From: Rhodoferax sp. TH121
GTDB lineage: Bacteria; Pseudomonadota; Gammaproteobacteria; Burkholderiales; Burkholderiaceae_C
Reading direction: 5' to 3'
DNA: 64,000 bases
NCBI RefSeq assembly: GCF_002251855.1
Contig: NZ_NOXW01000020.1
Span: forward strand, 186,001 to 250,000
Of this stretch, positions 32,684 to 43,674 are shown in pieces. Position 1 is the stretch's first letter. Every line of letters starts with the position of its first letter. Under the pieces are notes generated by a model. That model was not told the origin of the DNA, made no database searches, and saw only the letters and a list, made by a program, of their open reading frames with translations. The position numbers were made by a program, and so were the translations under genes.

Positions 32684-34897
32684 TCAGGCTTCCATCGTGA
32701 TGGCCACGCCACCCAGTACCGCATTGCCCGATAGGGGGTCGCGCAGTTGATCGTCCAGCAGGGCGTTGATGTTGGCGCCCGGGCGCTCTGCGGCCACGCG
32801 CAGTTGGGCACCGGGGAGGTTGTGGCCCCAGCCGTGCGGCAGGCTGACCACGCCGGGCATCATCTGGTCACTGATGTGTACTTGGACCTGCACGCTGCGG
32901 GGGCCGTTGCGCAGCGTGGCCATACCGCCGTCTAGCACTCCGTGGCGAGCCGCATCGTCCGGATGCACCAGCGCCGTACAGCGGAAGGGTCCCTTGGCCA
33001 GCGTCGGCAGGTTGTGCATCCAGCTGTTGTTGGTGCGCACGTCGCGCCGGCCGATGATGACCAAATCGGGTGCTGGCCGTCGTAGATCCTGCGCAGCACG
33101 CTGCAAATCTTGTAGCAGCAGGGGCGGGGCCAGCTCTACCTTGCCGCTGGGGGTGCGCAGCATTTCGGGGATGCGGGGCTGCAGTTCGCCCAGGTCGATG
33201 CCGCCGCTGGGGCTGGCTTCCATCACCTTGCGCAGGTTCAAACCTTCGGGCTTCAAGCCGAACTGGTCGCCATACGGGCCGCTGCGCAGTGCCACGTCCA
33301 AGCCCCGTTGCGGGCCGCGCAAGCCGGAGGTGGCGGCGATGACCGCTGCGGCATGGGGGCCGAACAGGCGGTTGGCGTCGTCGGCAAAATGTTCGTCGTC
33401 CAGGAGGTTGGCGTCCTGCTGGGCGCCCTGGCCTTGCACGATGGCGACGAGCTTGAGCAGGGTCTGCCATTCCTCGGGCTGACCTTCTGGGCGCGGCAGC
33501 ACGGGCGGGCTGTAGCGCGCATGGTTGCGCCAGGACAGCTGTGGGAACGCCACGTCGTAGTGCAAATCTTCCAGCGGTGAGAGGCCGGGAAGAATCACAT
33601 CCGCATGGCGCGTGGTTTCGTTGAGGTAAATATCCAGGCTCACCATGAAGTCCAGCCGCTCCAGTGCGGCCGAGAGGCGCGGGCCGTCGGGGCTGGAAAG
33701 CACCGGGTTGGTGGCCACGGTAATCAGCGCGCGGACCTGGCCCTCTCCCGGGGTTTCGATTTCTTCCGCCAGGCAGGTGATGGGCAGCTCGCCATACACC
33801 TCGGGCGCGCCGCTCACGCGCGCATGGTGGCGGCCCGTGCTCACGCCTTTGCCCACGCCGGGTTTGCCGACGGTATTGCTGGCAAAGGCGGCAGACTTGG
33901 CAAACAGCATGCCGCCCTCCATGTCCAGGTGGCCGGTCAGCGTGTTGAGCACGTCCACCAGCCAGCTGGCCAGCGTGCCGTATTCCTGTGTGCAGGTGCC
34001 GATGCGGGCGTAGACGGCCGCACGTGGGGTGCGGGCCAGCTGGCGCGCCAGTGCGCGTATGGTGTCTGCGTCCATGCCGCAGCGCGCAGCCGCGGCCTCG
34101 GGTGTGAAGGGGGCGATGGCAGCTTTGACTTCGTCCACGCCATTCACCCACGGGGCCACACGGCCCAGTGTTACCAGGTTTTCGTCAAACAGGGTGTGCA
34201 CCATGGCCGCCAGCAGGAACACGTCGGCGCCGGGGCGGATGAAGTGGTGGGCGTCGGCAATAGCCGCTGTCTCGGTGCGGCGCGGGTCGATCACGATGAG
34301 CTTGCCGCCCCGTGCTTGTAGCGCTTTGGCCTTGCCCTTGAAGTCGGGCACGGTCCACATGCTGCCGTTGCTGGCCAGCGGATTGGCGCCGATGACCAGC
34401 AGCAGCTCGGTGCGGGTAATGTCGGGCAGCGCGGTGGAGAGCCAGTGGCCAAACATCAGGCCGCTGGCCAGTTGTTTGGGCATTTGGTCCAGCGTGGAGG
34501 CAGAAAACACGTTCTTGCTGCCCAGTGTGCGGGCCAGCTTGCCGAAGTAGGTGAGCAGGCCAATCTTGTGGGCAGACGGGTTGCCCACGGCGATGGCAGT
34601 GGCATTGCGCCCATGTGCGGCGATGAGCGGGGGGAGGCGTTGCTCTATCTCGGCAAAGGCTTCTTCCCAGGTCGCAGGTTCGTGTTTGCCATTGCGCTTG
34701 ATCAACGGGGTGCGCAAGCGGTCCGGGTCCTCGTGCAAATCTTTGAGGGCCACGGCCTTGGGGCAGATGTAGCCCCGGCTCAGCACATCGGCCTCATGGC
34801 CGCGGATGCTGACGACTTTGTCGCCCTGCACCTTGATTTCCAGCCCGCAGCAGGCTTCGCACAAAGGGCAGATGCGGTGGTGGGTGGTCTCTGTCAT
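32684..34897 (-). CDS. molybdopterin-dependent oxidoreductase (cytoplasmic, [4Fe-4S])
   Basis: A 737-residue enzyme of the DMSO-reductase family. I chose the ATG at 34897 (MTETTHHRICPLCEACCG). The N-terminal cysteine set CPLC-EACC and a later YICPK bind a [4Fe-4S] cluster. There is no twin-arginine signal, so it is likely cytoplasmic. Where related enzymes carry the Cys, Sec or Ser molybdenum ligand, here I read TLDQMPKQLASGL, suggesting an aspartate ligand (tentative). The C-terminal MGD-binding domain contains RTNNSWMHNLP. The substrate is unknown. It is divergent from ndh. Confidence 0.85.
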   Translation of the reverse strand: MTETTHHRICPLCEACCGLEIKVQGDKVVSIRGHEADVLSRGYICPKAVALKDLHEDPDRLRTPLIKRNGKHEPATWEEAFAEIEQRLPPLIAAHGRNATAIAVGNPSAHKIGLLTYFGKLARTLGSKNVFSASTLDQMPKQLASGLMFGHWLSTALPDITRTELLLVIGANPLASNGSMWTVPDFKGKAKALQARGGKLIVIDPRRTETAAIADAHHFIRPGADVFLLAAMVHTLFDENLVTLGRVAPWVNGVDEVKAAIAPFTPEAAAARCGMDADTIRALARQLARTPRAAVYARIGTCTQEYGTLASWLVDVLNTLTGHLDMEGGMLFAKSAAFASNTVGKPGVGKGVSTGRHHARVSGAPEVYGELPITCLAEEIETPGEGQVRALITVATNPVLSSPDGPRLSAALERLDFMVSLDIYLNETTRHADVILPGLSPLEDLHYDVAFPQLSWRNHARYSPPVLPRPEGQPEEWQTLLKLVAIVQGQGAQQDANLLDDEHFADDANRLFGPHAAAVIAATSGLRGPQRGLDVALRSGPYGDQFGLKPEGLNLRKVMEASPSGGIDLGELQPRIPEMLRTPSGKVELAPPLLLQDLQRAAQDLRRPAPDLVIIGRRDVRTNNSWMHNLPTLAKGPFRCTALVHPDDAARHGVLDGGMATLRNGPRSVQVQVHISDQMMPGVVSLPHGWGHNLPGAQLRVAAERPGANINALLDDQLRDPLSGNAVLGGVAITMEA

Positions 34898-35001
34898 GGC
34901 GTGTCTCTCGGGTCTTGGTTTGGGGCGCATTTACGCACGGAGCCAAGGGCTTGTCGATAACACAGGCGACAGGGTTTTCCGTGCGCTGCTAGGATGGCCC
35001 C

Positions 35002-36330
35002 ATGACGATCCAGACCCCTGCCGCGCGGGCGCGCGTAGTCATCATCGGTTGTGGTTTCGGCGGACTGGAGGCCACCAAGGCCTTGCGCCAAGCCGATGTC
35101 GACATCACCGTGGTGGACAAGCACAACCACCATCTTTTCCAACCTTTGCTCTACCAGGTGGCCACCGCCGGGCTCACAGCCCCGGCGATTGCGGAGCCCA
35201 TACGCCGCATCTTCCGCAAGCAGCGCAATGTGACCGTGCTGATGGCCGAGGTGACTGGGGTGGATGCCCAGACCCGCAGTGTGTTTCTCAACGACGGGCA
35301 GGTGCTGCCCTATGACCATCTGATCGTGGCAGCCGGTGCCACCCACAGCTACTTTGGCCATGATGACTGGGCCGCCCATGCGCCCGGGCTCAAGACGCTG
35401 GAAGACGCTTTTGTCATCCGCCACCGCCTGCTCATGGCCTACGAAGCCGCCGAGCGGCTTCCGCCGCAGGCGCCTGCGGAGCAACGTGATGCCTTGCTCA
35501 CTTCGGTGGTGATCGGTGCTGGCCCGACCGGCGTGGAAATGGCAGGCACCATGGTGGAGATTGCGCGCCACACCCTCAAGGGGGAGTTTCGCCGCTTCCA
35601 GTCGCAAAAGGCGCGTGTGCTGCTTATTGAAGGCGGAGCGCGCGTGCTGGGCAATTACCCGCAGGCGCTGAGCGAGAGTGCCAAGCAGCAGCTGGAAAAA
35701 ATTGGCGTTGAGGTGCGCATCGGTGCGCGCGTGACACAGATCGACGCGCAAGGCGTGACGCTGGAGGAGGGTGGACAGACCCAGCGCATTGCCGCCGCCA
35801 CGGTGGTTTGGGCTGCGGGTGTAGCCGCATCGCCGCTAGGCAAGGTCGTGGCTGCCGCCACGGGTGCCGAGCTGGATCGCGCGGGCCGCGTGCAGGTGCT
35901 GCCCGACCTGAGCCTGCCGGGTCACCCGGAGATCAGTGTGGTGGGCGACCTGGCCGCCGCCAAGAGCTATGTGCCGGGGCAAGAACCGACGCCGGTGCCC
36001 GGTGTCTCACCGGGTGCCAAGCAGATGGGCCGCACCGCAGCGGCCAACATCCTGCGCCGGCTGCGCGGCGAGGCGGGCCAACCTTTCCGCTACATCAACT
36101 ACGGGGATTTGGCCACCATCGGGCGCAAGGCTGCGGTGGCGGATGTGGGCGTGCCGTTGCTGGGGCAATTGCGCTTCACGGGTTTTCCGGCTTGGTTGTT
36201 TTGGCTGTTCATCCACGTCTTCTTCCTGATCGGCTTTCGCAACAGGTTGGTGGTGATGATTGACTGGGCGTGGTCGTATTGGACCTTTGAGCGGCATGCG
36301 CGGATTGTGGTGGGCAAGGACGAGACGTAA
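35002..36330 (+). CDS. ndh: type II NADH dehydrogenase (NDH-2)
   Basis: A 442-residue non-proton-pumping NADH:quinone oxidoreductase on the inner face of the membrane. The N-terminal FAD-binding motif VVIIGCGFGGLEATKAL (residues 12-28) and a second nucleotide motif VVIGAGPTGVEMAG (about 165-180) are both complete. A VVGDLAAAK segment contacts FAD. The C-terminus has hydrophobic and aromatic helices (GFPAWLFWLFIHVFFLIGF), the expected membrane-association region. It is divergent from the molybdenum enzyme and is followed by the 360-bp palindrome. Confidence 0.93.
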   Translation: MTIQTPAARARVVIIGCGFGGLEATKALRQADVDITVVDKHNHHLFQPLLYQVATAGLTAPAIAEPIRRIFRKQRNVTVLMAEVTGVDAQTRSVFLNDGQVLPYDHLIVAAGATHSYFGHDDWAAHAPGLKTLEDAFVIRHRLLMAYEAAERLPPQAPAEQRDALLTSVVIGAGPTGVEMAGTMVEIARHTLKGEFRRFQSQKARVLLIEGGARVLGNYPQALSESAKQQLEKIGVEVRIGARVTQIDAQGVTLEEGGQTQRIAAATVVWAAGVAASPLGKVVAAATGAELDRAGRVQVLPDLSLPGHPEISVVGDLAAAKSYVPGQEPTPVPGVSPGAKQMGRTAAANILRRLRGEAGQPFRYINYGDLATIGRKAAVADVGVPLLGQLRFTGFPAWLFWLFIHVFFLIGFRNRLVVMIDWAWSYWTFERHARIVVGKDET

Positions 36331-36342
36331 TTTTCTTTGTTT

Positions 36343-36702
36343 AACACCCACTCCCCCAGCCCCTCGCCCCGTCGGCGAGGGGAGCTTTTAACAGCCATAT
36401 CTTTTTGCTTCGCGCCGGCTGCGTGGCTACTGGGGTGACGATGCCGCCGTTACTTCGCACCACGGCCCGCGCTTGCGGTTGTGGTTAATTCGGAGAGAGC
36501 TGTGTGCCAACGCTGGCGGCTGCGCCCGCCAGTGGCTCCGCGCCTAGATGTCTTCATTCTCCACAACCGCTGGCACGGGCCGTGGCGCGCCCATCTGGTG
36601 GCAGCGTTGCTTGGGTAGCACCCTGGCCGGCGCGAAGCCCCCAAATCGGCTGTTGAAAAGCTCCCCTCGCCGACGGGGCGAGGGGCTGGGGGAGTGGGTG
36701 TT
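36343..36702. repeat. 360-bp imperfect palindrome (giant hairpin element)
   Basis: Centred at 36522/36523. The outer arms 36343-36396 and 36648-36702 are inverted repeats that differ by one inserted base over 54-55 bp. The inner halves align at about two-thirds identity, including blocks GCTTCGCGCCGGC, CCACGGCCCG and GCGGTTGTGG. The centre is CTGGCGG-CTGCGC-CCGCCAG. Each outer arm also contains its own hairpin (CCCCTCGCC / GGCGAGGGG). I see no ORF or target-site duplication. It accounts for most of the 489-bp gap between ndh and acnA; 36703-36819 holds the acnA leader. Confidence 0.85.
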
Positions 36703-36819
36703 CAAAAAAGCAATCCTTCCCAACCCCCCTGCGGTCAGGTTAACCCGGCCCACTTCGTGCATCCGTCACGCCATCGCGCCACAATCGCAACAGTGCCCCA
36801 ACCCCAACAGGAGAGTCCC

Positions 36820-39621
<2,802 letters not shown>

Positions 39622-39636
39622 AGGGGCAGGGCGCCG

Positions 39637-40530
39637 CTACACCGTCAGGGTCGCAAAGTGCTGGACCAGCAGGTCCAGCGCATGGCGCACCTTGGCAGGC
39701 TGCTCGCCACGGCGCACGGTGATGGCATAGGCGTCATAGTCCGGCGGGCGCCAGTCCGGCAGCACCGGCACCAGGCGGCCATCGGCCAGGGCGCGGCGGT
39801 CGTCGTCGCTCAGCACAATGCTGATGCCCCAGCCCGCCACACACAAGGCATGCAAGGCGGTGACCTGTGTGGCCGACGCGCGTGAAGTGACCTCCACCCG
39901 CGCCACCTGCCCGTCGTTGCTGTGCAGCTGCAGCACCTCGTGCGCGGCCGAGTGCGGGCGGCCACCCAGCCAGTCGTGCCGGGCCAGGTCGGCCGGGTGC
40001 TGGGGCCAGCCGCGCGCGGCCAGGTAGGCGGGTGAGGCACACAGCTGCGCCCGCAGCGTGCCCAGCTTGCGCGCCACCAGGCTGGAGTCCTGCAGGTTGG
40101 CCACGCGCACCGCAATGTCCACCCGCTCAGCAATCACATCCACCAGCGCATCGTCCATCAGCAGGTGCAAGCTCAGCTTGGGAAAGTTGCGCAGCGGTGC
40201 CAGCGCAGTGGCCAGCACGCTGCCAAAGCCGATGGGCGCGGCAATGCGCAGCTCGCCCTCGGGCTCGTCGCGGTGGTGCTCCAGCGCCTGGTTGGCAGCG
40301 CGGGCGGCGGCCACCATGGCGGTGCAGCCCTCCACATAGCGCGCCCCCGCCTCGGTCAGCGTGAGCTTGCGGGTGGAGCGGTGCAGCAGCGCCAGGCCCA
40401 GCGCGTCTTCCAGTTGGCGCAAGTGCTGGCTCACGGCCGATGGCGTCATGCCCAGCTGGCGCGCCGCGCCGCTCAGGCTGCCCGCAGCCACCACCTCGGC
40501 AAACACCGCCATGCGCTTGAGCTGGTCCAT
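39637..40530 (-). CDS. LysR-family transcriptional regulator
   Basis: A 297-residue LTTR. The N-terminal winged helix (residues 1-60) contains SLSGAARQLGMTPSAVSQHLRQLE; the C-terminal part is a type 2 periplasmic-binding fold effector domain, with GELRIAAPIGFGSVLA. It is divergent from the NAD(P)-binding protein gene at 40649 with a 118-bp control region, the classical arrangement for an LTTR and its target. Convergent with acnA. Confidence 0.93.
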   Translation of the reverse strand: MDQLKRMAVFAEVVAAGSLSGAARQLGMTPSAVSQHLRQLEDALGLALLHRSTRKLTLTEAGARYVEGCTAMVAAARAANQALEHHRDEPEGELRIAAPIGFGSVLATALAPLRNFPKLSLHLLMDDALVDVIAERVDIAVRVANLQDSSLVARKLGTLRAQLCASPAYLAARGWPQHPADLARHDWLGGRPHSAAHEVLQLHSNDGQVARVEVTSRASATQVTALHALCVAGWGISIVLSDDDRRALADGRLVPVLPDWRPPDYDAYAITVRRGEQPAKVRHALDLLVQHFATLTV

Positions 40531-40553
40531 GGGTTTCCTTTTGTTAGTTTTAC

Positions 40554-40570
40554 TTCACAGTCAAAGTGAA
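40554..40570. promoter_or_regulatory. candidate LysR operator TTCAC-N7-GTGAA
   Basis: An inverted repeat of five bases around a seven-base spacer in the LysR/NAD(P)-binding protein divergent region, at a distance normal for an LTTR box. A further GGTGAAG lies near 40593. No binding data are implied. Confidence 0.35.
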
Positions 40571-40648
40571 ATTTACCGTCTATTCAGAGTTTGGTGAAGT
40601 AATCACACTAGCGGCTTCTTCTTTTGCACCACAGACACAGGAGTTTTT

Positions 40649-41293
40649 ATGAAAATCGCACTCATTGGCGCCACCGGTTTTGTCGGTACCCCCTTGTTGG
40701 CCGAGTTTTTGGCCCGCGGCCACCAGGTCACCGTGCTGGCCCGCAACCCCGGCAAGCTGGCGGCCCAGCCCGGCCTGACCGTGGTGCAGGCCGATGCGCT
40801 GGACGCTGCCCAAGTGGCCAAGGCCGCCGCCGGCCACGACGCCGTCGTCAGCGCCTACAACCCCGGTTGGACCGAACCCAAGATTGGCGAAATCTTCTTG
40901 CAAGCCACCCACGCCATCTTTGCCGGCGTCAAGCAGTCAGGCGTCAAGCGCTTCTTGATGGTGGGTGGCGCCGGCAGCCTGTTTGTAGCGCCCGGCGTGC
41001 AGCTGGTAGACACCCCCGAGTTCCCCGCCGAATACAAGGTGGCAGCCGCCGCCGCGCGCGACGCCCTGAATCTGATCCAGAAGGAAACCACGTTGGACTG
41101 GACCTTCCTGTCCCCCGCCATCCTGCTGAACCCCGGCGTGCGCACCGGCCAGTACCGCGTGGGCGCCGACGCCCCCCTGTGGGCCGAAGGCGGTGCACCC
41201 GGCAGCATTTCGGTGCAAGACATGGCCGTGGCCATCATCGATGAGATCGAGAAGCCCCAGCACATCCAGAAGCGGTTTACGGTGGCGAACTAA
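40649..41293 (+). CDS. NAD(P)H-binding Rossmann protein (NmrA/YwnB-like)
   Basis: A 214-residue extended-SDR-like protein with an N-terminal IALIGATGFVGTPLLAEFLARG motif that binds NAD(P). No catalytic Tyr-Lys pair of classical SDRs is obvious, so it may be a redox sensor or a reductase of the NmrA/YwnB type. SD AGGAG precedes the start at good distance. It is divergent from the LysR gene and probably its target. The 110-bp region downstream leads into the type I secretion operon. Confidence 0.85.
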   Translation: MKIALIGATGFVGTPLLAEFLARGHQVTVLARNPGKLAAQPGLTVVQADALDAAQVAKAAAGHDAVVSAYNPGWTEPKIGEIFLQATHAIFAGVKQSGVKRFLMVGGAGSLFVAPGVQLVDTPEFPAEYKVAAAAARDALNLIQKETTLDWTFLSPAILLNPGVRTGQYRVGADAPLWAEGGAPGSISVQDMAVAIIDEIEKPQHIQKRFTVAN

Positions 41294-41295
41294 TT

Positions 41296-41365
41296 TGCAA
41301 TTTCACCCGTTTGGGGGATGGGCAAGGCAACAGACACAGGTTAGATTGCGGTGCAATTTCAACCG
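41296..41365 (+). promoter_or_regulatory. control region of type I secretion operon with direct repeat
   Basis: TGCAATTTCACCCG (41296-41309) and TGCAATTTCAACCG (41352-41365) are 13 of 14 identical and 56 bp apart, in the 110-bp gap before the HlyB-like gene. They could be regulator binding sites. A good ribosome-binding site (GAGGTGAG) precedes the GTG start at 41404. Confidence 0.35.
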
Positions 41366-41403
41366 CCCCTCAATTGATGGGAGCCATCTTTTGAGGTGAG
41401 TCA

Positions 41404-43674
41404 GTGTCTGAAACTCAAGAGCCGCAAGAACCAGCGGCCAGCCAGTCGGAGAGCCAAGCCGCGGGTGCTGTTGCAGCACCCAGCAACACAGCCCTTGCCG
41501 CCCTGTGCGCCATCGCCCGTTTCCACCAAATCTCCGCCGACCCTGCCACCCTGGCGCACCAGATGGGCATTGCCAGCACGGACTCAGTCACCACCGCTGA
41601 TCTACTGGGCGCCGCCAAACACCTGGGCCTTAAAGCCAAACTCAGCCGCTCCTCAATAGACCGCCTGGGCCTGGTTCCATTGCCAGCCTTGGCCCTGATA
41701 CACACCGACGACGGCTCCTTGCGCGTTGTCATCCTGGCGCAGAGCGATGGCAAGCGGGTCCTCTTTCAGGATCTTGCAAAGGCGTCTGCTCCCGGCGCCG
41801 CAGCAGGTCCCACCATCGAATCCACCGAAGTCTTCGCCACCCAGTGGACCGGAGAGCTGATCCTCGTCACCAGCCGGGCTTCCTTGGCAGGTGCTTTGGC
41901 CAAGTTCGACTTCACCTGGTTCATCCCCAGCTTGGTCAAGTACCGAAAACTCTTGGGCGAAGTGCTCTTGATCAGCTTCATGCTGCAGCTCTTCGCCCTG
42001 GTCTCCCCCTTGTTCTTCCAAGTGGTGATGGACAAGGTCCTGGTACATAAAGGTATGACCACTCTGGACGTTCTGGTCATTGGCCTGGTCATCGTGGTGG
42101 TGTTCGAGTCGGTTCTCAATGCCTTGCGCGCCTACGTCTTCAGCCACACCACCAGCCGCATTGACGTGGAACTGGGTGCCAGGCTGTTTCGCCACCTGAT
42201 CCAGCTCCCCCTGTCCTACTTCCAGGCCCGCCGGGTGGGGGACTCCATTGCCCGCGTGCGCGAACTAGAGAACATCCGATCCTTCCTCACCGGCAATGCC
42301 ATGACCGTCTTGCTGGACGTTGTCTTCTCGGTCGTCTTCATCGCCGTCATGCTGTTCTACAGCGTGCCGCTGACCCTGATCGTCCTGGTCAGCCTGCCGC
42401 TGTACTTTGGCCTCTCCTTGGCGGTAGTCCCAATCCTGCGTGCCCGCCTGGACGTCAAGTTCGCCCGCGGTGCAGAAAACCAATCCATGCTGGTGGAAAC
42501 CGTCACCGGCATCCAGACCGTCAAGGCCACCGCCCTGGAGCCCAGCTTCGCCAAGCGCTGGGACACCCAGCTCGCCTCCTACGTCTCCGCCTCCTTCAAA
42601 ACCCAGAACCTGGCCAGCGTCGCCCATGAGGGTGTCAACCTGATTGGCAAGCTGGTCAATGCCGCAACTCTGTGGTTTGGTGCCCACCTTGTGATGAACA
42701 ACGAACTCACCGTGGGCCAGTTTGTGGCCTTCAACATGTTCGCAGGCCGAGTCTCCCAACCCATCATGCGCATGGCCCAGCTCTGGACGGATTTCCAACA
42801 GACAGGAATCTCAGTCGCCCGACTGGGCGACATCCTTAACACCCGCACCGAAGTCCCTCCCAGCAGCACAGCCCAGCTACCTGCATTAAAGGGCCGCATC
42901 ACCCTGGACAAAGTCGTCTTCCGCTACCGCCCCGAGGCCACCCCGGTCTTGAATAGCGTGAGTTTGGATGTGCGCCCCGGTGAAGTCATAGGCATTGTGG
43001 GCCGCTCCGGCTCCGGTAAAAGCACCCTGACCAAACTGGTGCAGCGCCTCTACAGCCCTGAAGGTGGAAGATTGCTGGTAGACGGCATCGACATCAGCCT
43101 CATCGACGCCGCCCAGCTCCGCCGCCAAGTAGGCGTAGTCCTTCAAGAAAACCTGCTCTTCAACCGCTCCATCCGCGAAAACATCGCCATTGCCGACCCG
43201 GCCGCTCCCATTGAAGCGGTGATACGGGTGGCCCAACTGGCCGGTGCCCACGACTTCATCAGCGAACTGCCCGAGGGTTATGACACCGTAGTCGGTGAAC
43301 AAGGTGGCAGCTTGTCCGGTGGCCAACGCCAACGCGTCGCCATTGCCCGGGCCCTCTTCACCAACCCCCGCATCCTGATCCTGGACGAAGCCACCAGCGC
43401 ATTGGACTACGAGAGTGAAGCCATCATCCAGAAGAACATGCAGTACATCTGCCAGGGCAGAACCGTGCTCATCATTGCCCACCGCCTCTCGGCCGTGCGC
43501 AACGCCCACCGCATCATCGTGATGGAGAAGGGCAACATCGTGGAAGCTGGCCCGCACGAAGCCCTGATCCAGAAACCCAAGGGGCTGTATGCCCACCTCT
43601 GGGCGATGCAGGATGGGGTAAAGGTAGAGAGTGACGAGCCGCCCAGCAGCAAACCGCAAGGGGTGCGCGCATGA
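41404..43674 (+). CDS. type I secretion ABC transporter (HlyB-like, C39-like domain)
   Basis: A 756-residue inner-membrane exporter of RTX proteins. The GTG start has a strong GAGGTGAG site. An N-terminal C39-peptidase-like domain (about residues 25-145) lacks the catalytic Cys-His pair, as in HlyB, and probably acts as a substrate-docking domain. Six membrane spans follow, then a nucleotide-binding domain: Walker A GRSGSGKST near 533-541, signature LSGGQ (637-641) and LILDEATSALD. It overlaps the adaptor gene start by four bases. It is the first gene of the operon that ends with a giant RTX protein. Confidence 0.94.
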   Translation: MSETQEPQEPAASQSESQAAGAVAAPSNTALAALCAIARFHQISADPATLAHQMGIASTDSVTTADLLGAAKHLGLKAKLSRSSIDRLGLVPLPALALIHTDDGSLRVVILAQSDGKRVLFQDLAKASAPGAAAGPTIESTEVFATQWTGELILVTSRASLAGALAKFDFTWFIPSLVKYRKLLGEVLLISFMLQLFALVSPLFFQVVMDKVLVHKGMTTLDVLVIGLVIVVVFESVLNALRAYVFSHTTSRIDVELGARLFRHLIQLPLSYFQARRVGDSIARVRELENIRSFLTGNAMTVLLDVVFSVVFIAVMLFYSVPLTLIVLVSLPLYFGLSLAVVPILRARLDVKFARGAENQSMLVETVTGIQTVKATALEPSFAKRWDTQLASYVSASFKTQNLASVAHEGVNLIGKLVNAATLWFGAHLVMNNELTVGQFVAFNMFAGRVSQPIMRMAQLWTDFQQTGISVARLGDILNTRTEVPPSSTAQLPALKGRITLDKVVFRYRPEATPVLNSVSLDVRPGEVIGIVGRSGSGKSTLTKLVQRLYSPEGGRLLVDGIDISLIDAAQLRRQVGVVLQENLLFNRSIRENIAIADPAAPIEAVIRVAQLAGAHDFISELPEGYDTVVGEQGGSLSGGQRQRVAIARALFTNPRILILDEATSALDYESEAIIQKNMQYICQGRTVLIIAHRLSAVRNAHRIIVMEKGNIVEAGPHEALIQKPKGLYAHLWAMQDGVKVESDEPPSSKPQGVRA

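Noticed and set aside
36694..36819. Longer start for acnA reaching into the palindrome arm
   Set aside because: The extra residues have no aconitase similarity, and AGGAGAG precedes the ATG at 36820.
41470..41840. Active C39 peptidase in the HlyB-like transporter
   Set aside because: A Cys occurs in AALCAIARF, but it does not align with the catalytic Cys and the catalytic His is missing; the domain looks degenerate, as in HlyB.
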